Shown: piece after piece, positions 16,886 to 25,979 of the stretch
Numbering within the stretch: position 1 is the stretch's first letter
Layout: the number at the start of each line of letters is the position of its first letter
Source of the DNA: Ruminococcus flavefaciens
GTDB taxonomy: Bacteria; Bacillota; Clostridia; Oscillospirales; Ruminococcaceae
DNA length: 42,779 nt
Assembly: GCA_902762855.1 (NCBI GenBank)
Contig: CACWPR010000010.1
Span: 1-42,779 of the forward strand
Reading direction: 5' to 3'
Notes under the pieces: model-generated
What the model saw: only the letters and a program-made list of their open reading frames with translations
Databases searched by the model: none
Told to the model about the DNA's origin: nothing
Position numbers and translations under genes: made by a program

Positions 16886-16921
16886 GAAAAACGGAACTGC
16901 TTGCTGCCAAACAGTTCCGTT
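16886..16921 (-). terminator. Leader terminator (attenuator) upstream of the ABC-F gene
   Basis: Reading leftward: AACGGAACTG (16921-16912), 12-nt loop, CAGTTCCGTT (16899-16890), then TTT. It lies between the promoter at 17149-17177 and the gene start at 16859, so it must be bypassed for expression. Confidence 0.82.
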
Positions 16922-16965
16922 ATGTTCATGACCTCCGGACAGAATGAGTCCGCCATATAGCGCAC

Positions 16966-17091
16966 TCAGACCTCCGGTCCGTATGCGCCTCGTATATATA
17001 CACAGCAAAAAGAGGTTATGAGAACATAATCCACTTTTGGCAACATGATAAGACAGTACGCTGTTCCGCACACTGCCGGTAATTTATTCAT
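16966..17091 (-). CDS. Candidate leader peptide of the ABC-F attenuator (41 aa)
   Basis: An open frame starts at ATG 17091 (MNKLPAVCGTAYCL) and stops 45 bp before the attenuator stem. Two much shorter frames come first, closer to the good ribosome binding site AGGAAGAGGTG: MKR-stop (17118-17107) and MICF-stop (17110-17096). Which one is translated cannot be settled by eye; the 41-codon frame has no strong ribosome binding site of its own but could be reached by reinitiation. Its segment CGGAAC (17068-17063) could pair with GTTCCG of the terminator arm. A stalled ribosome here could therefore change the fold and let transcription continue. Confidence 0.4.
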   Translation of the reverse strand: MNKLPAVCGTAYCLIMLPKVDYVLITSFCCVYIRGAYGPEV

Positions 17092-17148
17092 GTATTCAAA
17101 AGCAGATCATCTTTTCATCCTCACACCTCTTCCTTTATCGTTTTATTC

Positions 17149-17177
17149 ATTTTATCACAATATTACTCCTTTGTCAA
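17149..17177 (-). promoter_or_regulatory. Promoter of the ABC-F leader
   Basis: Reading leftward: TTGACA (17172-17177), 17-bp spacer, TAAAAT (17149-17154). The start would be near 17142, giving a leader of about 280 nt. The gene-free stretch 16860-17248 is thus explained by this promoter, the leader and the terminator of the next gene. Confidence 0.82.
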
Positions 17178-17208
17178 GACCTGTGTAATAATTTGTTCAG
17201 AATAGAAG

Positions 17209-17234
17209 CAGACCGCCTGCTGACAGACGGTCTG
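17209..17234 (-). terminator. Hairpin after the GH43-CE1 gene
   Basis: Eleven-base stem with one mismatch (17209-17219 with 17224-17234) and a 4-nt loop. The T tract on the leftward strand is poor (CTTCTATT), so termination may be partial. It separates the enzyme gene from the ABC-F promoter. Confidence 0.6.
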
Positions 17235-17248
17235 TTTCTTTTGATATA

Positions 17249-20200
17249 TTACTCGTGGAAGAAATATGGGAGGGCATCGTAAATATAATGGCGGACAAAT
17301 CCCCACCAGTGGGTCTTTCCTTCTGCAACCAGCCAGTAGAGATTGCCCTTGGAAAAGTCTGAGGTGTATGTGAAATAATTTGTCCGTGACTTCAGGTCGT
17401 TCATCTCAGGGAGCATATTGCCGTATGCCACATCATCTGTGCCTGTAGCAGCAAATATGAAGTACTCGTTCTGCTTCAGTCCCAGACTTTCTATCTCCTT
17501 TGTAAGTGAGTTCATTCCTTCCCAGTTATTGCCGGAAAGGGGCATGAAATATCCCACTATGTCCATATCATGGTCAGCTACGCACCACACTGAAAGGCTT
17601 CCCATTGAGAAGCCGCCGTATGCTCTGTGCATACGTGAGGCCCTAAGGTCTGCCTCTGATGTGGACTCTGCATAGGTGGAGTATTTGCCCTCAACAAATG
17701 GAACTACGCTCTTGCGGTACTCCTCCCAGAATTTGCCCGCCTCAGTTTTGTTGAATGTGGGAGTTACAACTATCATCGGCTCAAGTTCACCGTTCATTAT
17801 CATGTGGTCAAGTATGTTGTTCAGCTTTACACTGTCACTGAAAACTGTATTCTCATTTTCTCCGCCTCCGTGCATAAGATAGAAGATGTTATACTTCTTG
17901 CTTTCATCATAACCGTAGGGCAGATATACGTTGAGCTTATTCGTTCCGTTGATGCCGCTGTAGGTCTCGTTGATTATCTTTCCTGCCTGTGAACAGGGCT
18001 CAAGATACTTTGACGGAGCCTCCTTGTATGTGACCGCCGGGTCATAGTTGAAGGGAGTCTTTTCCGGCTCAGGAGCTACGTATACAGGAAATTCCTTTAT
18101 GTCTCCAAGCAGGAACCGGCTCAGAAGTACAATATCGTTTATTTCTGCTTTTCCGCTCTGGTCAACATCTGCGGCTATCTCTGAATATGCACTGCTGAAT
18201 CCGTTGGTAAGTCCCTTTCTTGCAAGTGCCAGGTCAAATGCATTGATGGTACCGTCACAGTCAACATCGCCGGGAATTATCACAGGAGCTGCACCTGCTC
18301 CTTCTATGACTGTTCCTGCTGTGGCTCCTATGGCCTCGTCTATATAAAAGTTTCCGCTGTCCTCTGCGGTCTCAACGTAGAGATTCAATGATGTTGCGCC
18401 TTCGGGGATAGTATATTCTGTATTGGCAAGCTGTATCCATTCGCCCTTGACAGCAGTTCCCTTTGCTACCTTGTCATAACGGACTGTTCCTTCTGAATCT
18501 GTGTACTGCATTGTGAGATAGAATAGCTGTGATGAAGGTCCGTCAAGATACTCTGCATTTGTGCTGAAGCTGTAGGTCTCCCCTGCTTTGAACGCTGAAT
18601 TCAGCGGCAGGTTGACTCCGTTCCATGAGGCTGTTCTGTCCTGCACCAGAAGGGCCTCTTTTCCGGAATATGCTGTACGTCCGCTGGTCATGACTGTAGC
18701 AGCTCCACGGCCTTCCCAGTTCCCTACATTTCCTTCAAAGTCATTGTGGAAATAGTAGCCGTTGGAGTCCGGCTCGATAACATGAGGTGTGTTCCATTCA
18801 GCACGCTCATAGTCAAAGAAGTCTATGTCTGCATAGCCTCCGGCAGACTTGGTCGGATAGCTGTATATTGCGCTCCTGTAGCCTGTAAAGAGTTTCAGGT
18901 CGTATGTCATACTGAGCTCTTCACCAAGTTTGGTCCAGTTGCTGCCGTCAAAGGAGTAGTAGAAGTTGACCTTGTCGATATTGTTGGAGGCACTCATGTC
19001 AGAATTAACATTGCTGAACTTGAAGTCCGCCTTCAGGTACACCTCGTCCCCCTTCATCGGAGTCTCTGCTATTATCTTATTGTAGCTGTCAGTAACTGCC
19101 GCACTTCCGGAATAACCGCCGTTTTTAGCCATATACACCTTCTTCTGGCCGCTGTCATCTACATATACTCCTATGTTTCCATAGTTGAACTGGAAGGCTG
19201 AAAGTCCGGCATAGTCGCCTGTTTTCATTCCTCTGGAGTCCAGCTTTATGACGCTGCTGCACGCAGGTCCTTCCGTTCTCATAGTGAGTGTATTTCTGGC
19301 ATTGAGAAGATTAGTAGCTATATTATTATTGTGAAGTCTCAGCCAGCCCTCACGCTCTGTCACTGACCAGGACTTGTTGTCCGGGTTGTGGTTCCACTGC
19401 CACTCAAGTTTCAGTTTGTTGCTGCTGTAGCTGAAATCATCGTCCTTGGCAAGCTCTGTGCCCTTGTATCCGTCCGGTACTTCAAGAGTTACTGGTGCCT
19501 TTCCGTTTACTCCCATTACAGGCCAGTCATTCTGCCAGGTGACCGGTACAAGAACCGGTATGCGTCCTACTGAGCCGTGGTCCTGGAAAAGCAGTCCGTA
19601 CCATTTTCCGTCCGGTGTGTCAACTATACCGCCCTGTGCAACTCCGCTGCCATAGGTGCCAAGTCCTGAATTCAGAACTGTCTTGCTCTCATAATTTCCA
19701 AGAAGGTCCTTGCTGCGGTAGCAAAGCTCGATACGTCCGCTTCCGTTTGGCCAGGCAATGATAAATACATAGTAGTAGTCCCCTATCTTCTGTACGTGGG
19801 AACCCTCGCCGGCAAGTCCTGTAAGTCCGGTCTTGAACAGAGTCTTATCAACTCCGCCCCATTTGAAGTCGGTCATCTCAGAGTTGAATTCCTTTATCTT
19901 TATCTCTCCGCCGCCTCCGTAAACAAGATAATTCCTGCCGTCATCATCGAATAGTATAGACGCATCGTGATACATCCCATTGAGCTCGCTCCGTGTCCAT
20001 GTTCCGTTCTCAATGTCTGTAGTCTTGTATATATAGGACTTTCCGGTGCCATAGCTGCCGAAAAATACATAGTATGTGCCCTTGTTGTAGCGCAGGCTTG
20101 CTGCCCACTGTCCATGTGCGTAGTCGTGCTTGCCGTTTTTCAGATTCTGGACATCCCCGTCTGCAAGAGTGTCATAGACGTAATTGCATATCTCCCATGA

Positions 20201-20458
20201 CACCAGGTCCTTGGACTTCATAATAGGTGCTCCGGGACTGAAAAACATTGTTGTGCTGACCATATAATACGTATCCCCTACACGTATAACGTCATTATCA
20301 GGGACATCAGACCAGATGACAGGATTATTTATAGTCTCCGCTGCATCTGCCTTCATAACGGGAAATCTGCTGTTTTTTCCCGGCATGGCTCCTCCGGCGC
20401 ACATCAGTGCGATAGCTGCTGCCGCAGCTCCGGCGGCTGTCCTTCTGAATATATCCAT
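17249..20458 (-). CDS. Secreted GH43 / CBM22-like / dockerin / CE1 esterase enzyme
   Basis: 1069 residues from the ATG at 20458 (AAGGAGGA 7 nt upstream). Signal peptide about 1-39. GH43 five-bladed propeller about 41-325 with D51 (base), D165 in YHDAS and E218 in GEGSH (acid); a C-terminal beta-sandwich about 340-555; a CBM22-like carbohydrate-binding module about 560-715; a dockerin about 730-790 with two calcium loops (DVDCDGTINAFD and DVDQSGKAEIND); and a C-terminal CE1 esterase about 810-1069 with S951 in GFSMGS and H1050 in GKTHWW. It should cut arabinose or xylose side groups and hydrolyse feruloyl or acetyl esters of xylan while docked to a cellulosome. The internal dockerin, with catalytic domains on both sides, resembles known Ruminococcus xylanolytic enzymes. 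Own promoter upstream. Confidence 0.92.
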   Translation of the reverse strand: MDIFRRTAAGAAAAAIALMCAGGAMPGKNSRFPVMKADAAETINNPVIWSDVPDNDVIRVGDTYYMVSTTMFFSPGAPIMKSKDLVSWEICNYVYDTLADGDVQNLKNGKHDYAHGQWAASLRYNKGTYYVFFGSYGTGKSYIYKTTDIENGTWTRSELNGMYHDASILFDDDGRNYLVYGGGGEIKIKEFNSEMTDFKWGGVDKTLFKTGLTGLAGEGSHVQKIGDYYYVFIIAWPNGSGRIELCYRSKDLLGNYESKTVLNSGLGTYGSGVAQGGIVDTPDGKWYGLLFQDHGSVGRIPVLVPVTWQNDWPVMGVNGKAPVTLEVPDGYKGTELAKDDDFSYSSNKLKLEWQWNHNPDNKSWSVTEREGWLRLHNNNIATNLLNARNTLTMRTEGPACSSVIKLDSRGMKTGDYAGLSAFQFNYGNIGVYVDDSGQKKVYMAKNGGYSGSAAVTDSYNKIIAETPMKGDEVYLKADFKFSNVNSDMSASNNIDKVNFYYSFDGSNWTKLGEELSMTYDLKLFTGYRSAIYSYPTKSAGGYADIDFFDYERAEWNTPHVIEPDSNGYYFHNDFEGNVGNWEGRGAATVMTSGRTAYSGKEALLVQDRTASWNGVNLPLNSAFKAGETYSFSTNAEYLDGPSSQLFYLTMQYTDSEGTVRYDKVAKGTAVKGEWIQLANTEYTIPEGATSLNLYVETAEDSGNFYIDEAIGATAGTVIEGAGAAPVIIPGDVDCDGTINAFDLALARKGLTNGFSSAYSEIAADVDQSGKAEINDIVLLSRFLLGDIKEFPVYVAPEPEKTPFNYDPAVTYKEAPSKYLEPCSQAGKIINETYSGINGTNKLNVYLPYGYDESKKYNIFYLMHGGGENENTVFSDSVKLNNILDHMIMNGELEPMIVVTPTFNKTEAGKFWEEYRKSVVPFVEGKYSTYAESTSEADLRASRMHRAYGGFSMGSLSVWCVADHDMDIVGYFMPLSGNNWEGMNSLTKEIESLGLKQNEYFIFAATGTDDVAYGNMLPEMNDLKSRTNYFTYTSDFSKGNLYWLVAEGKTHWWGFVRHYIYDALPYFFHE

Positions 20459-20514
20459 CAACGATTCCTCCTTTGTTATAGTCTGCAACTTATTAATAAT
20501 ATCTTATCAATATT

Positions 20515-20543
20515 ATTTTAAGATATTTCATTTGCTTTTACAA
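20515..20543 (-). promoter_or_regulatory. Promoter of the GH43-CE1 gene
   Basis: Reading leftward: TTGTAA (20538-20543), 17-bp spacer, TAAAAT (20515-20520). The gene-free stretch 20459-20713 holds this, an AT-rich region with a TATAAT (20661-20666) that may serve the divergent protease gene, and one TTATCCACA. Confidence 0.6.
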
Positions 20544-20713
20544 CTCACAAAATGCAGAAGAGGTGTACTTTTCACATATCCGTAGTGCTTTTTGTGAGGC
20601 TTTATCCACAATAATCAACATATTTTCTGTAGCTTATCATCATTTTATCACATAATAGCTTATAATAATAATCATAGAGCTACGATAATCAGGATAGCGA
20701 AAGGATGATTCTT

Positions 20714-22246
20714 ATGTCAGATAATCTTAACGAGAACAATAGCTTAAACGAAAACGCTTCACAGGAGAATAATACTGTTAATAATACAAACAGCACCCCT
20801 CAGTTCAAGCCAAGATATGACAACTACTACGCTGATACAGTTGTACACAGCGATGAACAGCCTGCCTCAGGCGACAATAACGGCTCCTATGCCTACGTTT
20901 CTGAAAATACCCAGAAACCTGTTAAACAGAAAAAGCATACCTTCCTCAAAGCCGTTGCATTTGTACTCTGCCTCGCTATAGTCGGTGTAGGCTCAGTTCA
21001 GGGCTACAAAATTTATCGTGATAATAAGGACAGTTCAGAGCTCTCTGAATTCGATTCCGAAAAGAGTGAGTCATCTTCAAAGAACAGCTCCGCCGTTTCC
21101 TACGATTCAGATGAAAACGAAGAGGAGATCCCAAGTCTCATCCAGCTTGCTTCACGTACAGATGCAAAATCAATACCTGACATTGTTGACTCGATCATGC
21201 CGTCTGTTGTAGGTGTGTCCTCAAATTTTGAATTCACTCAGACCTACAGCTTCTTCGGCTGGAGCTCTGAACCCCAGACTCAGGAAATGACCGGCACAGG
21301 TACAGGATTCATCATTTCCGAGGACGGCTACATCGTTACTAATGCACACGTAATTTACGATACTGAATACGGTGCCGGTGAGGCTATCGATGTTTCTATC
21401 ATGTTCAGCGACGAAACTGAACATGAAGCTAAAATAATCGCTTATGACAATGAAACAGACATCGCTGTACTCAAAGTTGATGAAACTGGTCTTACTCCTG
21501 CTGTCATCGGAAACAGTGATGAACTGAGAGTCGGTGAGCTTGTTATCGCAGTCGGAAACCCTCTGGGCTTTGACCTCTTCGGCTCAGTTACCAGCGGTAT
21601 CGTTTCCGCTCTTAATCGTGATATATCAATAAACGAGAAGAGTATGTCTCTCATACAGACTGACGCTCCTATCAACTCCGGCAACTCCGGCGGACCTCTC
21701 CTCAATAGCTGCGGACAGGTGATCGGCATCAATTCAGCAAAAATGTCCTCCAGCTACGGTTCAGCAAGTGTTGAAGGACTTGGATTCGCTATCCCGATCT
21801 CAGATGCCAAGAAGATAATCGACGACCTTATAAACTACAAGTACGTAAAAGGCAGACCTCAGATCGGTATATCCACCAGTGACGTAAGCGAAAGCCACTC
21901 CAGATACTATAACATCCCTATGGGTGTTTGGGTAAGAGATGTTGAACCCGGCAGTGCTGCCGACCTTGCAGGAATTGAGCAGAATGATATTATCATTGAC
22001 ATCGAAGGAGAGGCTGTTAAAACTGCTGATGAGCTCAATGTCATCAAGAATAAGTACAAGGCCGGGGATACTATCACTCTCACAGTTTACAGAAGAGGCG
22101 AGGACATCAAAATAGAGCTCACACTCCAGGAAGCTGACCGCAGTCAGCAGGATGCTTCACCTTCAACTGAACCTGAAGACCCTGAAGAGGAACCTGAGAT
22201 GCCTTCTTTCAATTCTGACCCCCGCCAGACTATTCCAGGCAGATAA
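20714..22246 (+). CDS. htrA: HtrA/DegP-like membrane-anchored serine protease
   Basis: 510 residues from the ATG at 20714; the ATG three codons earlier abuts the AAAGG ribosome binding site. A polar Asn/Ser-rich cytoplasmic segment (1-72), one membrane helix (about 77-99), a Ser/Glu-rich spacer, the trypsin-like domain (about 150-350) and one PDZ domain (about 375-475), then an acidic Pro-rich tail. The triad is H212 in TNAHVIY, D249 in NETDIAVL and S325 in INSGNSGGP. It should degrade or refold damaged proteins on the outer face of the membrane. Single-gene unit with a strong terminator. Confidence 0.93.
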   Translation: MSDNLNENNSLNENASQENNTVNNTNSTPQFKPRYDNYYADTVVHSDEQPASGDNNGSYAYVSENTQKPVKQKKHTFLKAVAFVLCLAIVGVGSVQGYKIYRDNKDSSELSEFDSEKSESSSKNSSAVSYDSDENEEEIPSLIQLASRTDAKSIPDIVDSIMPSVVGVSSNFEFTQTYSFFGWSSEPQTQEMTGTGTGFIISEDGYIVTNAHVIYDTEYGAGEAIDVSIMFSDETEHEAKIIAYDNETDIAVLKVDETGLTPAVIGNSDELRVGELVIAVGNPLGFDLFGSVTSGIVSALNRDISINEKSMSLIQTDAPINSGNSGGPLLNSCGQVIGINSAKMSSSYGSASVEGLGFAIPISDAKKIIDDLINYKYVKGRPQIGISTSDVSESHSRYYNIPMGVWVRDVEPGSAADLAGIEQNDIIIDIEGEAVKTADELNVIKNKYKAGDTITLTVYRRGEDIKIELTLQEADRSQQDASPSTEPEDPEEEPEMPSFNSDPRQTIPGR

Positions 22247-22295
22247 AATTCATTAAAATTCTCCTTATACTTTCACCCCTTTTAAAGGGATGAAG

Positions 22296-22330
22296 AAAAG
22301 ACCGGCTCTGCCACCAGAGCCGGTCTTTTT
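22296..22330 (+). terminator. Bidirectional terminator between htrA and addA
   Basis: AAAAGACCGGCTCTG (22296-22310), loop CCAC, CAGAGCCGGTCTTTT (22315-22329). A-rich left flank and T-rich right flank serve both convergent genes. Confidence 0.95.
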
Positions 22331-22335
22331 CTCTT

Positions 22336-25300
22336 TTATAATCCTATCGGTATCTTCCTTTTAAGCTCGAATGAGTAAAGATAGGCTTCCCTGACCTTTT
22401 TATTCATTGTGAGCTCTATCGCTGAACGGTATAACTGGAGCTGCACCCGATAACGCTCTGCAAGCCTTTCTGCCGATGTTCCACGGTCGGACTTGTAGTC
22501 CACCAGAACTATCTCTCCGTCCTCCTCAAACATGAGGTCCACGATACCCTTTATCATACCGTCTGAACGGCTGAGTGCCTCTTTCAGCGGAACGTCTATT
22601 TTAAGCTGGTTGACTGCGACCATGAACTTCTTCTCACGCCACACTTCGTCTGCTGAACGGATACGGCTGTACAGGTCACTTTCAAAAAATGCTGATACAC
22701 TGCTTCGGTCTATCGACTCCGCCTGGGCTGCAGTGATATAGCCGTTTTCTATCATACGCTCTATCTCGGCTCCGGGGTCCCTGATAGCAGAATCAAAGTC
22801 ACAGTATTGGAAGAAGGTGTGTATTGCCGTTCCTCTTTCGGCTCCGGTAAGCTGTTTTTCCTCCGACCTGAATCTTGGTCTTTTCAGCCGGAAGTCAAAT
22901 TCCTCATGTTCACCCTTGAACTTCATGGTTATCTGGGTAACACTGAGCTTTGACGGCATCTCTGACAGGGTACGGTCGTAGCTGTTGTTTATGAGCTCAT
23001 CAAGCTCACGGCATATATCTTCATCCGGCTCCGGCTTCGCTGTGTCCTCCTCCGCAAGCTCCTCAAATACATTTTCCGGCTCCGCTGTCTCAAAGTCAAA
23101 AAGTCTCTCCGAAACAGAAGGTGCAGGCAGACTGCGTTCACTGGAAAGTCCCAGTGCTCCGGCTATGTCTGCAAAATCTCTGTGACTGAAAAGCGCTGCC
23201 CATATCCAGTCCGCAAAACACATAGCCTCGGAAACCAGCTCTGAGCTGTCTCCGCCACGGACTATACAGCTCTCTATCATTGAATTTACCCTTTTCAGCG
23301 ACTTCTCTCCGCATTTCAGATTGATGAACAGCTTCTGCCTTGCTCGTGTCATGGCAACGTAAAGAAGCCTCATCTCCTCACTGCGTGTGTCCCTGTTTGA
23401 CTCCTCAATGAGCATTGTATGCTGGAAGGTCTTGTACTTCCTGACTATTGACGGGTCATAAAGCGTATAGCCAACTCTGCCGTCGGCTGAACACATTACG
23501 GTGTCGCTGTCAAACCTGAACCTATGTGAGGTCTCTGCTATGAATACAAACGGATATTCCAGTCCCTTTGAGCTGTGCATGGTCTGTATAGAAACATAAT
23601 CTCCCGACTCCGCTGATACCTTGCTCTGTGCATAATCACCGTTCTCAAGAACTCTGTCTATGTGCCGCAGGAATCCGCCAAGTCCTCCAGAGCCCTCATA
23701 AGCCGCAGACTCCTCGTAGCTCCCGGCATAGTATATCAGTGCTCTGAGGTTAGCCCTTTTCTTGTCACCGTCACTGTAGAGCTGCATTACTGAAATAAAA
23801 TCGGTGGTGTCGTATATCTTTGCTATGAGCTCCCCTATGGTCATCGTTACTGCATCGAGCCGGAAGGAATCAAGTGCTTTAAGAAAGTCCCTGCACCGCT
23901 CCGCAAAAAACATATCACTGTTATCCGGGTACTCGTCTGCGGCTATTTTCAGCAGGATAGAGTATATCGACCTCTCCCTGTCGAGAGACTTGATATAGGC
24001 CATTTCTCCGATAGTGAACATATACATCGGTGAGGTCATGACTGCTGTCATCGGAATGTCCAGCAGAGGGTTGTTGATTATCCTCAAAAGGTCAGTGAGC
24101 ACCGCTATCTCCCTTGAACGCAGGTAGCCGCTCTCCTCACTTTTTTTCGCAGGGATGCCCCTGCGCTCCAGCTCCTCTGCATATATATTGATGTACTTAT
24201 TTCCACGGACAAGTATGCTGAAATCTGATGGTCTACAGGGCCGTTTTTTTCCGTCCTTAGTGATAACCGTTTCCCCGTTCTTTATCATTTCCGCTATTTT
24301 TCGTGCAGTATATACAGCCTCAGGGGAACGTATGCTGCCTATTGGAGCTGCTTCATCGTCATCATCCGGGTCATCATTTATCAGCCCTATATGTGCAGTC
24401 GTCCCTTCACATCCGGAATACTCCTGTGCTCCGAAATAGAGCATCTCACTGCTGTCATAGTTTATATCTCCGCATTTATCCGACATTATCTGCCCGAACA
24501 CGAAATTTACAAGAGCTATCACTCCCTCGGAGCTGCGGAAATTCTTGTTGAGAAGGATAGACTTATTCATGGCAGAGCTATCCTTCGTATAGGGCTCGGA
24601 GCTTTTCAGTGTGCTTATGAAATTACGTGGATTTGCAAGTCTGAACCGGTATATCGACTGCTTTACGTCACCTACAAGAAAAACATTGCTGCCGTAAAGA
24701 GGAGCGCCGTTTTCATCATGGTGGAAGTCCTTGGATATGAGCTTGAATATAAGGTCCTGCTTGTTGTTTGAGTCCTGATATTCGTCTATCATTATTATAT
24801 CATAGTTCTCCGCTGTCCGCAGGGCTGTCTCAGTCTGTATGAGCCTGCCTTCACTGTCTGTATCCGCAAGGAGCTCCAGCGCCAGCCGCTCGCCGTCGTC
24901 AAAGCTGATAGCGTTTTTCTCGCACTTCCGCCGCCAGACTATCTCCTGATACTTCCGAATCACCTCTGTAAGTACCTTTGTTACCTCGCCGGACTCCTTG
25001 TAGTCGCTCTCAACTGTGCTTATACTGTCTATAACTGCTGCCGGTATCTTTTTAAGTATCTCACGCTTTGCCTTGTAAATATCACGGAGGCCTTTATCAT
25101 GAACTGTTTTTGCAGTCACTCTGGGAAGTCCGCCGAAAGCAGTGAGCTCCGCTGCTTCATCTTCATCAGGAAAGCGCCCGGAACGGAATATATCTCTGAG
25201 CCTGCACAGTCTGTCATAGTCAGCTTCGGCTAATGAATAGGACTCTGCGGCCTTGCTGTCGCTCATATCCGGGAATATCAGCGGTATCATGCTCAGACAC

Positions 25301-25977
25301 TCGTCTGCTATGCGGACTCCACGTTCTGTTCTTCTGACAAGGGACTCCATAAGTGCCCGGAAGTATACCGACTCACGGAACGGCTTGCCGTACTCATTTA
25401 CCGCTGAATCGAGCCACTGGTCACGGAGCGCTACAGATGCAAGAAATTCGTCAGCCTTGGCTATAACTCCCATGAGTGCTCCGCTGCCCTTCACACAGAA
25501 TCTGTCATAGAGATATGATATTTTTTCATACTCGTTTCCGGTATAGTAATCAAAGAGCTCGTCCATAGCCTGGGCCCTCAGTACCTTGTTGTCAGAATCG
25601 TCAAGTACTCCGAATCCGGAGGTTATGCCCTGGTCAGTTATGTTGTCACGAAGGAGTTCAAAGCAGAATGAGTTTATCGTGGATATTTTGGCACTTTGCA
25701 AAAGTACCTGCTGCCTTACAAGGTGTTCATTGGCCGGGTCTCCTGCTATCAGCGCTCTTAACTTTGAATCAAGACGCTTTTTCAGCTCTGATGCGGCATC
25801 GTTCGTGAAGGTAACCACGACTATCCTATCCGCTCTAACTCCGGATGCCGGGTCTGCCATGAGCTTTACGAGCCGCTCAGTCAATACTGCGGTCTTACCG
25901 CTTCCTGCCGCTGCCGAAACTATCACAGATGAACCTCTTGCATCTATCGCATCCTGCTGCTGTTCAGTCCAGGCCAT
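22336..25977 (-). CDS. addA: ATP-dependent helicase/nuclease subunit A
   Basis: 1213 residues. UvrD-type helicase at the N-terminus: Q-motif WTEQQQDAI, Walker A AAGSGKT, motif II DEYQDS, motif III-like GDVKQSIYRFR and motif VI VAMTRARQK. The C-terminal RecB-like nuclease domain has GIVDLMF and the metal/catalytic VDYKSD, near 1130-1160. Together with AddB it forms the double-strand break processing complex that loads RecA and recognises Chi. The start is the ATG at 25977 with AGGAGG 7 nt upstream; the in-frame GTG two codons earlier is too close to it. The stop of addB is only 2 bp before, so the two are co-translated. Confidence 0.96.
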   Translation of the reverse strand: MAWTEQQQDAIDARGSSVIVSAAAGSGKTAVLTERLVKLMADPASGVRADRIVVVTFTNDAASELKKRLDSKLRALIAGDPANEHLVRQQVLLQSAKISTINSFCFELLRDNITDQGITSGFGVLDDSDNKVLRAQAMDELFDYYTGNEYEKISYLYDRFCVKGSGALMGVIAKADEFLASVALRDQWLDSAVNEYGKPFRESVYFRALMESLVRRTERGVRIADECLSMIPLIFPDMSDSKAAESYSLAEADYDRLCRLRDIFRSGRFPDEDEAAELTAFGGLPRVTAKTVHDKGLRDIYKAKREILKKIPAAVIDSISTVESDYKESGEVTKVLTEVIRKYQEIVWRRKCEKNAISFDDGERLALELLADTDSEGRLIQTETALRTAENYDIIMIDEYQDSNNKQDLIFKLISKDFHHDENGAPLYGSNVFLVGDVKQSIYRFRLANPRNFISTLKSSEPYTKDSSAMNKSILLNKNFRSSEGVIALVNFVFGQIMSDKCGDINYDSSEMLYFGAQEYSGCEGTTAHIGLINDDPDDDDEAAPIGSIRSPEAVYTARKIAEMIKNGETVITKDGKKRPCRPSDFSILVRGNKYINIYAEELERRGIPAKKSEESGYLRSREIAVLTDLLRIINNPLLDIPMTAVMTSPMYMFTIGEMAYIKSLDRERSIYSILLKIAADEYPDNSDMFFAERCRDFLKALDSFRLDAVTMTIGELIAKIYDTTDFISVMQLYSDGDKKRANLRALIYYAGSYEESAAYEGSGGLGGFLRHIDRVLENGDYAQSKVSAESGDYVSIQTMHSSKGLEYPFVFIAETSHRFRFDSDTVMCSADGRVGYTLYDPSIVRKYKTFQHTMLIEESNRDTRSEEMRLLYVAMTRARQKLFINLKCGEKSLKRVNSMIESCIVRGGDSSELVSEAMCFADWIWAALFSHRDFADIAGALGLSSERSLPAPSVSERLFDFETAEPENVFEELAEEDTAKPEPDEDICRELDELINNSYDRTLSEMPSKLSVTQITMKFKGEHEEFDFRLKRPRFRSEEKQLTGAERGTAIHTFFQYCDFDSAIRDPGAEIERMIENGYITAAQAESIDRSSVSAFFESDLYSRIRSADEVWREKKFMVAVNQLKIDVPLKEALSRSDGMIKGIVDLMFEEDGEIVLVDYKSDRGTSAERLAERYRVQLQLYRSAIELTMNKKVREAYLYSFELKRKIPIGL

Positions 25978-25979
25978 TT

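Noticed and set aside
16847..17071. 74-codon minus-strand frame in the ABC-F leader
   Set aside because: It runs through the terminator hairpin and over the real gene start and has no good ribosome binding site; the other leader frames are better placed.
18746..19201. 151-codon plus-strand frame inside the GH43-CE1 gene
   Set aside because: Antisense shadow within a well-defined multidomain enzyme.
20602..20610. TTATCCACA, a perfect DnaA-box sequence
   Set aside because: A single box without a cluster, dnaA, dnaN or an unwinding element does not support a replication origin.
24391..24771. Plus-strand frames within addA
   Set aside because: They are shadows of conserved helicase coding sequence, with no start signals.
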